64,000 nt of DNA from Eubacterium sp. (GCA_022796875.1 JAAWJJ010000003.1:30876-94875); one strand, 5' to 3'. Shown: positions 53,072-62,248, numbered from the stretch's first letter. The notes: generated from the sequence alone by a model not told the origin. Numbers and translations: made by a program.

Positions 53072-54438
53072 TTCCTGCTTCTCCTTTTCTGATCACAATG
53101 AAACTTTTCCGAATGTTCCGTTTTGCGGTTTCTTTCCGGATGTTCCGTTTTACGGCTTCTTTGCGGATGTTCCGTTTTGCGGCTTCTTTCCGGATACTCC
53201 GTTTTGCAGTCCATCGCAGCTGCCTGCCCGGCAAGATAACCGCTGGTCCACGCCCACTGTAAATTATATCCGCCGCAGATGCCGTCCACATCCAGAATCT
53301 CCCCGGCAAAATACAGGCCGTTTACCAGACGGGATTCAAACGTCCGCTCTTTCACCTGCGACAAATCTACCCCTCCTGCCGTCACCTGCGCATTGGCAAA
53401 AGGTTTGGTTCCGTTGATGTTCATCGGAAATGTTTTAATGGAAAGGGTAAACTTTTCCAACTGATGATCCGAAATCGTTTCCATAAGTTCCGTTCCGGAT
53501 ATTCCGGACTGTTTACGTAAAAATTCTACCAGTTTCTTATTCAAAACGCCCGTCATTGCTTCTTCCATGGTATGCCTCTTATGTCTGCCTTTTTTGCGCT
53601 TGTACAATTCTTCTTGCAGCCATTCAAGGGACCTGTCCGGCAGAAAGTCAATTTGTACAGTAACTTTCTTTTTATCGCTTAATCCATAAGCTGCGGTCCG
53701 TGAAAACTGAAATACCGGAATACCGGAAATTCCATAAGCGGTAAGCTGCAGTTCACCCTCTTCCACCGATTTCTCTTCCCCGGCGACCAACAAGTGCAAT
53801 TTTGCTTTTGTCCGTACTCCGGCAAGCATTTTTAAATCTTTTTGCTCCGATGTAAGCGGTACTAACGCCGGTACTAATCCGGTAACAGAATGGCCGAATT
53901 TTTTCGCCAGGCGATAGCCGCTTCCGTCGCTTCCGGTCTGTACGGCCGCTTTCCCACCAGTCGCAAGAATACAACTCGTAGCTAAAATCTGTGTTTTTTC
54001 CGTATTTATGTAAAAACAGTCTTTTTTGGTAACGGAAACCACATGTTCTCCCAAAAATTCTTCCACGTTCAGGCGTCTGGCTTCCAGCCGCAGGATATCC
54101 AATATAGACGATGCCTGTCCAGAGTTTGGATAACAATAGCCGTTTTTTGATACTGCAAGCACACCCAGCTCTTCAAAGAAACGTACCGTTTCTTTATGGC
54201 CAAACCGGCCAAGCGCGGACATGACAAATGCAGGATCAGCGCTGTAATAGCAAGCCTCCTCCTGCAATTCGTTTGTAAAATTACATTTTCCATTTCCGGT
54301 AACAAGCAGTTTTTTTCCCACCCGGCTGTTGTGTTCCACAATTACGGTATGCGCACCGTGACCGGCGGCACTTATGGCCGCCATAAGACCGGCGGCGCCT
54401 CCTCCGATAATTGCTATGTCATATATCATCGTCTGCAT
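53068..54438 (-). CDS. BaiN/YhiN-family (HI0933) flavoprotein with repeat tail
   Basis: A 456-residue FAD protein, family HI0933 (aminoacetone oxidase family; the BaiN member has been linked to bile-acid dehydroxylation). FAD fold IAIIGGGAAGLMAAISAA at 7-24, LLVTGNGKCNFTN, ILATGGKAAVQTGSDGSGY and GLYFAGEILDVDGICGGYNLQ. The family normally ends near WTSGYLAGQAAA; here about 45 extra residues follow, built from four 9-residue repeats. Translationally coupled (ATGA overlap) to the COG2509 gene. Confidence 0.85.
   Translation of the reverse strand: MQTMIYDIAIIGGGAAGLMAAISAAGHGAHTVIVEHNSRVGKKLLVTGNGKCNFTNELQEEACYYSADPAFVMSALGRFGHKETVRFFEELGVLAVSKNGYCYPNSGQASSILDILRLEARRLNVEEFLGEHVVSVTKKDCFYINTEKTQILATSCILATGGKAAVQTGSDGSGYRLAKKFGHSVTGLVPALVPLTSEQKDLKMLAGVRTKAKLHLLVAGEEKSVEEGELQLTAYGISGIPVFQFSRTAAYGLSDKKKVTVQIDFLPDRSLEWLQEELYKRKKGRHKRHTMEEAMTGVLNKKLVEFLRKQSGISGTELMETISDHQLEKFTLSIKTFPMNINGTKPFANAQVTAGGVDLSQVKERTFESRLVNGLYFAGEILDVDGICGGYNLQWAWTSGYLAGQAAAMDCKTEYPERSRKTEHPQRSRKTEHPERNRKTEHSEKFHCDQKRRSRK
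53111..53218 (-). repeat. four 27-bp tandem repeats in the flavoprotein tail
   Basis: Units at 53111-53137, 53138-53164, 53165-53191 and 53192-53218, exact 27-base period, encode RKTEHPERS-like 9-residue copies at the C terminus, past the conserved family end. The last copy (5' in the gene) is the most divergent. Confidence 0.87.
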
Positions 54439-54527
54439 GATAAATTTCCTCTCTTTATCTGCATTTTACCATAGGGAAATTTGTTTTTCAATGTTTTTGC
54501 GCGTGCTTCAGCAAATACAAATCACAG

Positions 54528-54947
54528 TTACGAAGAGTACGACTCCAGAAATTGATACAGGCTGTCAATAGAATAAAAGGCGATTCCTTCTTCTAACTGC
54601 GCCTGCCACTCTTCTTCCAGTTCTTCCGGCATAATTCCGGTTGTCATATATAATGTGACGCCGTCTGCAAGATAAACATCCAGATAGCCGTCGTTCTTTT
54701 TAATCAAAAACAGCACATGTTCTTCATTTGCCGCCGTTTCAAAAACAGTTTCCTCTTCCTCCGCTGCTTCTTTTGTTTCGGTACTGTCTGTATTTTCCGT
54801 ATTTTCCGCATATTCCGCCATTTCTATTTCCGGAATCTGTTCCGGCTCGGCTGTTCCAGAAAAAAGCCGGTAGCTGATAAAAAAAGTCCCAACGGCAATC
54901 AATGCGACCACAATAAAAGAAATACGAATACGAGTATTTTGGTTCAT
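54528..54947 (-). CDS. membrane-anchored protein with BofC-C-like domain
   Basis: A 139-residue protein: transmembrane helix (about 9-29), acidic linker rich in Glu and Thr (about 33-75), and a C-terminal domain (about 77-139) with VLFLIKKNDGYLDVYLADG and EEGIAFYSIDSLYQFLESYSS, which resembles the C-terminal domain of the sporulation regulator BofC. In Bacillus BofC controls SpoIVB in the forespore; here that role is only a suggestion. Start ATG has gggaaaac upstream. Confidence 0.6.
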   Translation of the reverse strand: MNQNTRIRISFIVVALIAVGTFFISYRLFSGTAEPEQIPEIEMAEYAENTENTDSTETKEAAEEEETVFETAANEEHVLFLIKKNDGYLDVYLADGVTLYMTTGIMPEELEEEWQAQLEEGIAFYSIDSLYQFLESYSS

Positions 54948-55002
54948 AGTTTTCCCCTCCCTGATACAAGTATTCGCATTCTTTTATATTTTTATACATA
55001 TT

Positions 55003-55131
55003 TTAATGCTTATTATAGTAAATTCCCAGTAGTTTTTTATAGTCTGCAGAACCAAGCTGGTCAAGCACCCGTTCTGCCTGCTTTTTGATTTCAGGCTCCA
55101 CACAGGCAAATATATTTGATGTCCTTGCCAT
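55003..55131 (-). pseudogene. truncated RelB/DinJ-type antitoxin
   Basis: A 42-codon frame from ATG 55131 begins MARTSNIFACVEPEIKKQAE and RVLDQLG, the standard opening of RelB/DinJ antitoxins, which bind DNA by a ribbon-helix-helix and normally run to about 85-95 residues. After Gly27 similarity ends and a stop follows (55003-55005); no toxin gene is next to it. Its ribosome site (aaaagga) and a TATACT -10 at about 55160 remain. Too short for most gene callers. Confidence 0.65.
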
Positions 55132-55213
55132 TTAAATTACATCCTTTTGCTATATAGTATATCATATTTTGCTTGCGATACACATGCGTTCCGCTTGAAT
55201 TACAACAAAAATT

Positions 55214-56866
55214 TTAATGAAGTATATGGAATTTCCTTAAAATACGGATAATCAGATCCCCTTTTGGAACACTCTGGAGTTCTTCTTCATTCAGCCCCTT
55301 AAAAACAATTAAAAATATGCCGTACGTGGCGATGCCTGCCAAAATCGCTACGACCGTAGAGATAAAATTGCTTTTTACCAGTTTGATCAGCAATTCATAG
55401 ACAAAAAATACTACGACGCCCATAGCTGCCGAAGAAACGCACGGAAGCAAAAATGTCTTTTTGATTTCCTGCCTGTGGCGTACGTAACGCCGCACGGCGA
55501 CTCCGTTTAAAATACACATTAATAATGCGTAAAAAGCATTTGCCAGTACCACCGCCTCAATCGTCATATGTAATCCAAACATCAGGAATAAAAGAAAAAC
55601 AATATGCACTCCCAAAGCGATAATCGCATTAATGACCGGAACTCGCATACGATTGATTCCCTGCAGGATGCCATTAGACAATGTGGAAAGGGAATAGAAG
55701 ACGATCGAAACGGCCCCAACCCGGATCAGATGACCGGCCAGCTCCGAAGTGCCGGGAAACAGCATCTGCATGATCGGATCTGCCAAAACGAACATTCCGA
55801 CCGCACACGGAATAGCAATCACCATAATAAAGCGGGTAACGATATTGATCTTATAACGGACCAGTTTTCTGTCACGGTTTACAAACGCCGCCGTAAGGGA
55901 CGGAACGCTCGAAGCCGCCATAGCGGAGGCAATCGAAATAGGGACGTTCGTAAGCAGTTTGTATTTTCCTGAAAAGATTCCCCACCAGATTTTAATATCA
56001 TTTCCCGAATACCCCTGCATCACGGCAATATTTTTAAACAGCCACTGGTCGAAAATGGAACTAATATTATAAATCGTCGTGCTTAACAGTACCGGAACCA
56101 CTGTCAGTATAATGACTTTCAACACGTCGCTATAGCTTTCTGTTTTTTTCATCTTATCCCGCCGCATCATGCGCCGGAACGTCGGACGGTACGCGAAAAA
56201 CACAAACGACACAAAAAACAGGCCGACCACGGCTCCTACGCAGGTGCCAAGCGTGCCGCCGGCCGCTCCGTATGCCTGTGCATAGTTTTCTTCCTGTCCC
56301 AGTACGGCGCCGACTTTCGCACCGTAAGAAAACAGAATATAGGAAGCGCCGATACTGATCGCGGCATTTGCAATCTGCTCCGCAATCTGTGAAACCGCGC
56401 TCGGCATCATTGTTCCCAGTCCCTGGAAAAAACCGCGTATCGTGCCCAAAACGGCAACGACCAATAAGGTCGGGGCAAGAACTCTCAGCGCAAACAGACT
56501 GAACGGAGTCTGCATTTTTGCCGTAATAAACTCGGCACCGAAAAATACGATCAATGAGCAGGCGGCACCGCTGATAACGGAAAATATCAGCGCTCCCTTA
56601 AATAACCGGAACGCGTTTTTCCGTTCTCCGTTTGCCATCCTTGCCGATACGAGTTTGGATACGGCAAGAGGAAGGGAACAGGACGAAATCAACAAAAATA
56701 AATTGTATATTTCGTAAGCGGTAGAATAATAATCATTTCCGCCGTCGCCAATCACCGCGGTCATCGGAATCCGATAAACCAAACCGATAATCCTGCTCAC
56801 AATCGATGCGACTGCCAGGATGGATCCCTGCACTATGAAGTTGGATTCTTTTTTCCTGTTACCCAT
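55214..56866 (-). CDS. MurJ/SpoVB-family polysaccharide flippase
   Basis: A 550-residue MATE-like (MVF) membrane protein with about 14 hydrophobic helices. Landmarks are GSILAVASIVSRIIGLVYRIPMT (split in two), SKLVSARMANGERKNAFR and FFQGLGTMMPSAVSQI. Relatives are Bacillus MurJ (YtgP), which flips lipid II, and SpoVB, which does so in sporulation; sequence alone does not separate them. ATG with aaaagga-type site; monocistronic appearance. Confidence 0.85.
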   Translation of the reverse strand: MGNRKKESNFIVQGSILAVASIVSRIIGLVYRIPMTAVIGDGGNDYYSTAYEIYNLFLLISSCSLPLAVSKLVSARMANGERKNAFRLFKGALIFSVISGAACSLIVFFGAEFITAKMQTPFSLFALRVLAPTLLVVAVLGTIRGFFQGLGTMMPSAVSQIAEQIANAAISIGASYILFSYGAKVGAVLGQEENYAQAYGAAGGTLGTCVGAVVGLFFVSFVFFAYRPTFRRMMRRDKMKKTESYSDVLKVIILTVVPVLLSTTIYNISSIFDQWLFKNIAVMQGYSGNDIKIWWGIFSGKYKLLTNVPISIASAMAASSVPSLTAAFVNRDRKLVRYKINIVTRFIMVIAIPCAVGMFVLADPIMQMLFPGTSELAGHLIRVGAVSIVFYSLSTLSNGILQGINRMRVPVINAIIALGVHIVFLLFLMFGLHMTIEAVVLANAFYALLMCILNGVAVRRYVRHRQEIKKTFLLPCVSSAAMGVVVFFVYELLIKLVKSNFISTVVAILAGIATYGIFLIVFKGLNEEELQSVPKGDLIIRILRKFHILH

Positions 56867-56949
56867 AAAAATGTCCCCTGTTAGCCGTAACTTGTCGTTT
56901 TCTGCTTTTTATTCTCAGCCTTTAATTCGTTACTTTTCACTCTCGGCTT

Positions 56950-58071
56950 TTAATTCCCTGCTTTTGCCGCTTCAAAATCCGCCTCGCTTGCATAACAGGT
57001 CACTTTTTCCGAATATTTCTGTTTGATAATGCATACCCATGTTTTTCCCTGGTTTAAGGTGATTTCATCCCCGGCCTGATTGTAGTAATGCGTAGCAGAA
57101 GTAACGGCGTCCTTTTTCCATGTGACCGGAATTGCCTTTCCGTTTGTCACATACAATCCAGTGCCGCTTCCAACCGTATGGAAGCCAAGATAACCGTTTT
57201 CGTCTGCATCATAACATTCCGTATTTTGCAAAATCACATTTTTCACAGCCGCCTGTTCTCCGTTGATGGCGTCCGTATGCTCCTGTTTGTATTGATATCT
57301 GTGATAAAGTCCGTCTTCCGCATTGTATACAAACCACGGTTTATTCAGATTATAGCCTGCTTCCACAACGACAGCGTCAGTTCCGTCTTCTAAATTCACC
57401 GGAGCATCGTCTTCCGCAAATTTGTAATGCCCCTCGTATCCGTCCGCATGATCCACCGGATACCCTAATTTTTCAATACCTTTTATTAAAGCTTCTCCGG
57501 TAGTATATCCGTTATGCGGGGCGGATTTGTCATCGTCCCGGAAAAAGGTAAGTCCCGATAATTCATTTGACTTTCCATCAAGATGATTATAAGTGGAAAG
57601 CATCTCTTCCGCATATACAACTTCGCCCCAATGCGAATAGATCGCATCAAATTCCGAAGCAAATTCCAGAAAATACAGACGGCAGCTTCGGATCGGTTCT
57701 ACTTTTTCTACTTTTGCATAGTCCTGAAAAATCGGCATCAGCCTGGTTGCCTCTCCTTCTACCGGAACTTCATAAATAATGTCTGCAAAAGAAATGCCGT
57801 GCTGCGGTAAAACGCCGCTCTCGTTCGTATTGCCCATCATAATGGCAACCGGACGTTTCTTTGCGGTCTCTTTGTCAATCCATTCTCCGGTCAGATAACT
57901 GCGCTGCATGCCGTCTTTTGTTTCTTCTTCTGCGACCGGTTCCGGCTTTTCATCCGAAACCACTTCTGACTCGGTCGTTGGCTCCGGCGCGGCCTCTTCC
58001 GTTTTTTTGCAGCCTGCCAGAACTCCGCAGGACAATGCTGCTATTAACATGGTAACTAAAAATTTCTTCAT
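56950..58071 (-). CDS. DUF3048 lipoprotein (YerB-like)
   Basis: A 373-residue protein with a lipoprotein signal (GVLAGCKK, lipid Cys about 20), an acidic linker, and DUF3048 halves: RPVAIMMGNTNESGVLPQHGIS with ADIIYEVPVEGEATRLMPIF, and later CYDADENGYLGFHTVGSG. Function unknown; likely outer face of the membrane. Its 5' end lies 17 bases from ybeY. Confidence 0.87.
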   Translation of the reverse strand: MKKFLVTMLIAALSCGVLAGCKKTEEAAPEPTTESEVVSDEKPEPVAEEETKDGMQRSYLTGEWIDKETAKKRPVAIMMGNTNESGVLPQHGISFADIIYEVPVEGEATRLMPIFQDYAKVEKVEPIRSCRLYFLEFASEFDAIYSHWGEVVYAEEMLSTYNHLDGKSNELSGLTFFRDDDKSAPHNGYTTGEALIKGIEKLGYPVDHADGYEGHYKFAEDDAPVNLEDGTDAVVVEAGYNLNKPWFVYNAEDGLYHRYQYKQEHTDAINGEQAAVKNVILQNTECYDADENGYLGFHTVGSGTGLYVTNGKAIPVTWKKDAVTSATHYYNQAGDEITLNQGKTWVCIIKQKYSEKVTCYASEADFEAAKAGN

Positions 58072-58088
58072 TTGGGTTTTCCTCCGTT

Positions 58089-58583
58089 TTATCTTGTTAT
58101 TTTTAAATGGTCCAATATTTCCCGTTGTTTTTTTTCCATTACGGCCGCTTCTTCCGGCTGCATATGGTCGTACCCCATCAAATGGAGCATACTGTGCGCA
58201 ATCAGAAAAGCAAATTCCCGTTTCTGCCCATGGCCGTACTCCGTAGCCTGTTCCGCCGCTTTTTCTACTGAAATCACAATATCACCCAATACGGCTTCTC
58301 CTGTATCCGGATGGAAAATATCCGGCTGGCGCTCCAGGCCGTCAAAATCACCCGGCTGCGCATACGCTGCCATCGGAAATGAAAGGACGTCCGTAGGTTT
58401 ATCGATTCCCCGCTGCTCCCGGTTGATTTCCCGAATTGAGGCGTTATCCACTAATAAAAGATGGACTTCCGCTTCATAGGGGAATTTTTCCAGGTCAAGG
58501 GAAGCAAGGATGACGTTTTTCGCCGTTTCTTCATAATCAAAAGAAAAGGATGCCTGGGTTTCATTCTCTATTTCAATTGTCAT
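58089..58583 (-). CDS. ybeY: rRNA maturation endoribonuclease YbeY
   Basis: A 164-residue zinc endoribonuclease involved in 16S rRNA 3'-end processing and ribosome quality control. The three-His motif HSMLHLMGYDH is near 130-140, and PTDVLSFPM near 66-74 is the family marker. ATG 58583 follows aaggtgattttc; GTG 58592 is the longer alternative. It overlaps the HD-membrane gene by 11 bases in the phoH-HD-ybeY order typical of Firmicutes. Confidence 0.93.
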   Translation of the reverse strand: MTIEIENETQASFSFDYEETAKNVILASLDLEKFPYEAEVHLLLVDNASIREINREQRGIDKPTDVLSFPMAAYAQPGDFDGLERQPDIFHPDTGEAVLGDIVISVEKAAEQATEYGHGQKREFAFLIAHSMLHLMGYDHMQPEEAAVMEKKQREILDHLKITR

Positions 58584-59802
58584 GAAAATCACCTTCTTTC
58601 GCTAAATATTCCCTTAATTTCAGAAATAAATTCATACTTAACCCGGCGTTATCATACATACCGGAAGATGATTTTTCATTTAACGTCTGATAAATCAACA
58701 TTTCCCGATTCCATTCGGACGAAAAAGTCTTGTTGTCAAAAAGTTCCATTTTTGTCACAACACAGTCTACGATATGAACAATAGCAGATTCCAGTGAAGT
58801 TGGCAACTGTTCTTCTCCATTATATTCCTTTAAGATCACGCATACTTCACGCGGAAAGTCACAGTCGCGCGCAAGCTTGACGCCGTTTTTCACGTATGGT
58901 TCCCCCTGCATCCTGCCAATACGGTAATACAACCCGCCCATACGGGCGACATCTTCTTTCGCCTGGCACAAAACCGCGCATTTCCCGGCCAGTTCCGATA
59001 CCTTTTTCGCATGTTCAAAATCCACTTTGGAAAAACTGCTCATCATTTTCTGCATCGGATATTCCGGATCTAAAAATCGGGTGAAAGCGTCTTCCCTGAT
59101 ATATTCTTTTCTATTGCAGATATACGGAACATACCTGGCGGACACCATTGCGCAAACCACACCGCCCGCCAGGGCAAAAACCACTGTCAGGATTTCGATT
59201 TCTTTAAATACCAGAAACCGGACAAAAATCATGATTACCGTATGCATGCATACTACGCAGACTACGCCGTATCTGACCCGTTCTTTTTTTTCAAAAAGAA
59301 AAGCGATCGTACTGCCCGCTGCAAGAAGCAGGATCCCGGTCACAAGGGAAGCAGCTTGTCCGCATCCGGCCAGAAACCAGTAGCACAAAAATATACCGCC
59401 GGAGAGCATGCCGAAAAACCGGTCGTACGACGCGGAACAGAGTAACGCAATCAGCATGGACGGAAACAATTCTTCCGGAAGAAAACATCCGGCTATCGCA
59501 ATCGCAGCCGATAAAAGCAGCGTCAAAAACGGTTTCCGGTATTCTTTTGCATGAAAATCATCCGGTTCTTTGATCCTGTTTATTTCCAGATAAAATACCA
59601 TAATCAAAAACATCAGAATACCGACAATACAGAGGGCGGCAATTTCATCCCAGTAGCATTTTCTGACAGCGGCAATTCCCGCCGCCGCTCCTGCCAGCGC
59701 CACAAACATGCCGGACAGCATTTGAAACCGGTAAGAGGAAAAGCCGTCAACGTCGATTTCCTGTTTTTCTTTTTCTTTTTTCGGTAGTTTCTTTTGTTTC
59801 AT
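58573..59802 (-). CDS. PgpH-position membrane protein with degenerate HD domain
   Basis: A 409-residue protein with several transmembrane helices (about 28-225) and a cytoplasmic C-terminal HD-like domain (about 240-405). Position between phoH and ybeY is that of YqfF/PgpH, the c-di-AMP phosphodiesterase of about 700 residues. Here the large extracytoplasmic 7TM-HDED domain is missing, and metal ligands are replaced: the HD pair is Tyr-Arg (LYYRIGR, 291-297) and the HHG motif reads EYNG (about 326-329); His264 and Asp346 (IVDCV) remain. Catalysis looks lost; a binding or structural role is possible. Confidence 0.72.
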   Translation of the reverse strand: MKQKKLPKKEKEKQEIDVDGFSSYRFQMLSGMFVALAGAAAGIAAVRKCYWDEIAALCIVGILMFLIMVFYLEINRIKEPDDFHAKEYRKPFLTLLLSAAIAIAGCFLPEELFPSMLIALLCSASYDRFFGMLSGGIFLCYWFLAGCGQAASLVTGILLLAAGSTIAFLFEKKERVRYGVVCVVCMHTVIMIFVRFLVFKEIEILTVVFALAGGVVCAMVSARYVPYICNRKEYIREDAFTRFLDPEYPMQKMMSSFSKVDFEHAKKVSELAGKCAVLCQAKEDVARMGGLYYRIGRMQGEPYVKNGVKLARDCDFPREVCVILKEYNGEEQLPTSLESAIVHIVDCVVTKMELFDNKTFSSEWNREMLIYQTLNEKSSSGMYDNAGLSMNLFLKLREYLAKEGDFHDN

Positions 59803-60745
59803 ATTCTTCGTAAGCTTTCACAATTTTTTGTACTAACGGATGCCGTACCACATCCTTGCTTGTCAGATTGCAAAACGCAATATCTTCTACTTTACCCAAT
59901 ACTTTTACGGCGACGTCAAGGCCGGATTTCGCCCCGGACGGCAGGTCTTTCTGGCTGGCGTCGCCGGTTACGACCACTTTGGAACCGAATCCGATACGGG
60001 TCAGAAACATTTTCATCTGCGCCGGAGTCGTATTCTGCGCCTCATCCAGGATAATAAACGCGTTGTCTAACGTCCTGCCTCTCATATAGGCCAGTGGAGC
60101 GACTTCAATCAGCCCTTTTTCCATGTTTTTTAAAAAACTTTCTGCTCCCATAATCTGGTACAGCGCATCGTACAAAGGCCTGAGATAAGGATCTACTTTG
60201 CTTTGCAGATCTCCCGGCAGGAAACCAAGTTTTTCGCCGGCTTCGATCGCCGGACGTGTTAAAATGATACGGCTGACTTCCTCTTTTTTAAACGCGGTAA
60301 TCGCCATGGCCATTGCCAGATATGTTTTCCCGGTTCCTGCCGGGCCGCTGCCGAATACGATCATTTTGTTCTGGATCGCTTCTACATATTGCTTTTGCCC
60401 GTGGGTTTTCGGTTTCACCGGTTTTCCGTTTATCGTATGGCAGATAATTTCATCGTCTAGGTCAACAATATTTTCATGTAGATGTTCCAGTTCAATGGAA
60501 ATGGCGTAATCCACATTCTGTTCCGTGATCTCGTTCCCTCTTTGCGACAGTTCCAGAAGCTGGCTTAAAATAGTTCCGGCAGACTGCGTCGCCGCCTCGC
60601 TTCCCATAATCTTTATCGTACCGTTCCTGAAAATAAGCGTGACCGCCAGCGCACGTTCGATTTTCTTGATATATCTGTCAAAACTCCCGAAAATATTCGC
60701 CGTATGCTCCGTCGGTATCTCTATGCTCAGTTCATTCAACCCCAT
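59747..60745 (-). CDS. phoH: PhoH-family ATPase
   Basis: A 332-residue PhoH-like P-loop protein with an N-terminal KH-like segment (about 10-110) and an ATPase domain: VFGSGPAGTGKTYLAMAMA, ILTRPAIEAGEKLGFLPGD, FIILDEAQNTTPAQMKMFL and VVTGDASQKDLPSG. Probably an RNA helicase-like factor. ATG 60745 has ggaagga upstream. Overlaps yqfD by 14 bases and the HD gene by 56. Confidence 0.92.
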   Translation of the reverse strand: MGLNELSIEIPTEHTANIFGSFDRYIKKIERALAVTLIFRNGTIKIMGSEAATQSAGTILSQLLELSQRGNEITEQNVDYAISIELEHLHENIVDLDDEIICHTINGKPVKPKTHGQKQYVEAIQNKMIVFGSGPAGTGKTYLAMAMAITAFKKEEVSRIILTRPAIEAGEKLGFLPGDLQSKVDPYLRPLYDALYQIMGAESFLKNMEKGLIEVAPLAYMRGRTLDNAFIILDEAQNTTPAQMKMFLTRIGFGSKVVVTGDASQKDLPSGAKSGLDVAVKVLGKVEDIAFCNLTSKDVVRHPLVQKIVKAYEEYETKETTEKRKRKTGNRR

Positions 60746-61973
60746 CGTCAATTTTTCCTTCCTCTGCCGAAAATTCGACTATATCACATTCTTTTTGTTT
60801 TGCCAGCGGTTCGATCACTTCAATTGTCCCGCTTGCCTTACATTCAGAATCCGATATTTCTACTATAACATTTTTCTTTGTGATTTGAATACCATTTTGT
60901 ATTAATTTTTCACAAAATTTCTTTAAATTTTTTATGGCCTGCTGTTTTGCCTGTTCTTCCGAATAGATTCTTTTTTGAGGATAATACTCCATCATCCGTG
61001 TTTTTTCAATGGAAAACGGCAAATAAAAATTAGTTCCCAGCTTTAACTGCCACGTTTCGCCTATCGTTTCGTAATGTTCATATTCCCCGACGGCTCCCAG
61101 CGGAACGCTGTATTTTCCGAAATGAAACGTCAGGTACTTTTTCTCTTCCCCGGTAAAATATTTGCTGTCATAAGCAAGATCAAACGTATCCTCATACGAA
61201 TAATGGGTAATGCCTATAATATCGGCGTCCGCCTGCGTGTATTCCCAACCGTATACTTCTCCGGCGTCATCAAAAAGATCCATCCGGGCCCCGACCAGTA
61301 GATCGCCGGCTTTGACCTCTGTTCCGGCCTGTACATACGGCGTACCGGCCCGCGTAATAATACTGTAAACCGTGGCGTCTTTTAAGGCCACCAGATCGTA
61401 TACCGGCGCGAAATCGTCATCGGACGCCTGCTTCCCAACATTCCGGCTTTCTGACAGTTCCACCGTCATTTTCGTACCGTCTATGGAAACGGAAACCCAG
61501 GAAATCTCTCCCAGGTCTGTCCGCAATGCCGTTTCCAGCTGATCACAGTCAATCTCTTTGATACGGCTTCCGCTCGAAACCCCCGCTTCCATTAAATAAT
61601 CCAGGATCGCTTCTTTCGAATAGGCAGTATTTCCAACTACATCAATATTCCAGATAAATCCGGAAAGCCAGACCATAAGGCAAACCGCAACAGCAATGCC
61701 GCCAAAAAGCATTTTTCTCTTACGATAACGAAACAGGAGAAACGGCAGGCCGTATTTGCGGAGAATTTTAATCCGTGTACCGCTTTTCCGTAACAGGGGC
61801 CGTAACTCCCGAAACGCCTGTACGGAAAGGCAAAAAGAGCAGCCGCCGTTAACGGGCGTCATGTTCCAGAGTTCGATTCCTTTGTTGGAACACAAATTCA
61901 AAAAACGTTCCGGTGAAAAGCCGTTTACCTGTACGAGTAAAAATCCACGAAAAAATTTCATTAACGCGATCAC
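60732..61973 (-). CDS. yqfD: sporulation protein YqfD
   Basis: A 413-residue YqfD-family protein, one transmembrane helix (about 90-110) and a large outer part with FRGFLLVQVNGFSPERFLNL at the start, VVGNTAYSKEAILDYL, EISWVSVSIDGTKMTVEL and QNGIQITKKNVIVEI. In Bacillus it is made under sigma-E in the mother cell. It follows yqfC by 3 bases, and phoH overlaps its end, matching the Bacillus yqfC-yqfD-phoH order. Confidence 0.9.
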   Translation of the reverse strand: MIALMKFFRGFLLVQVNGFSPERFLNLCSNKGIELWNMTPVNGGCSFCLSVQAFRELRPLLRKSGTRIKILRKYGLPFLLFRYRKRKMLFGGIAVAVCLMVWLSGFIWNIDVVGNTAYSKEAILDYLMEAGVSSGSRIKEIDCDQLETALRTDLGEISWVSVSIDGTKMTVELSESRNVGKQASDDDFAPVYDLVALKDATVYSIITRAGTPYVQAGTEVKAGDLLVGARMDLFDDAGEVYGWEYTQADADIIGITHYSYEDTFDLAYDSKYFTGEEKKYLTFHFGKYSVPLGAVGEYEHYETIGETWQLKLGTNFYLPFSIEKTRMMEYYPQKRIYSEEQAKQQAIKNLKKFCEKLIQNGIQITKKNVIVEISDSECKASGTIEVIEPLAKQKECDIVEFSAEEGKIDDGVE

Positions 61974-61976
61974 GTA

Positions 61977-62243
61977 TCATTCTCCAAATTCTATTTTCAA
62001 AATTTTCCCTGTAATTTTCATCTCGTCATTTGTAAAAAAATCAATCATAAGACGGCGGCCTTCTATCAACAGTTGACACTGCTTTGTCTGTAAAACGATT
62101 TTTTCCGATGTAAAGTTAAGGATTCCCTTTAAATTACCTATAGTCATTTCATGTGATCCGGTAATCTGTATCAAGGAATCCTGCAGCAAAACATCTTTTG
62201 GCAATTCTAATCTGTCTATGATCTCATTTTTAAACTTTTCCAT
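61977..62243 (-). CDS. yqfC: YqfC/YabP-family sporulation protein
   Basis: An 88-residue YqfC. ELPKDVLLQDSLIQITGSHEM and ILNFTSEKIVLQTKQCQLLIEG match the family, whose members act in sporulation. The start ATG has no ribosome-binding sequence: a CATATACT element (62256-62249) ends 5 bases before the ATG, so the transcript may begin at or near the start codon. First gene of yqfC-yqfD-phoH-HD-ybeY. Confidence 0.85.
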   Translation of the reverse strand: MEKFKNEIIDRLELPKDVLLQDSLIQITGSHEMTIGNLKGILNFTSEKIVLQTKQCQLLIEGRRLMIDFFTNDEMKITGKILKIEFGE

Positions 62244-62248
62244 GTTAT

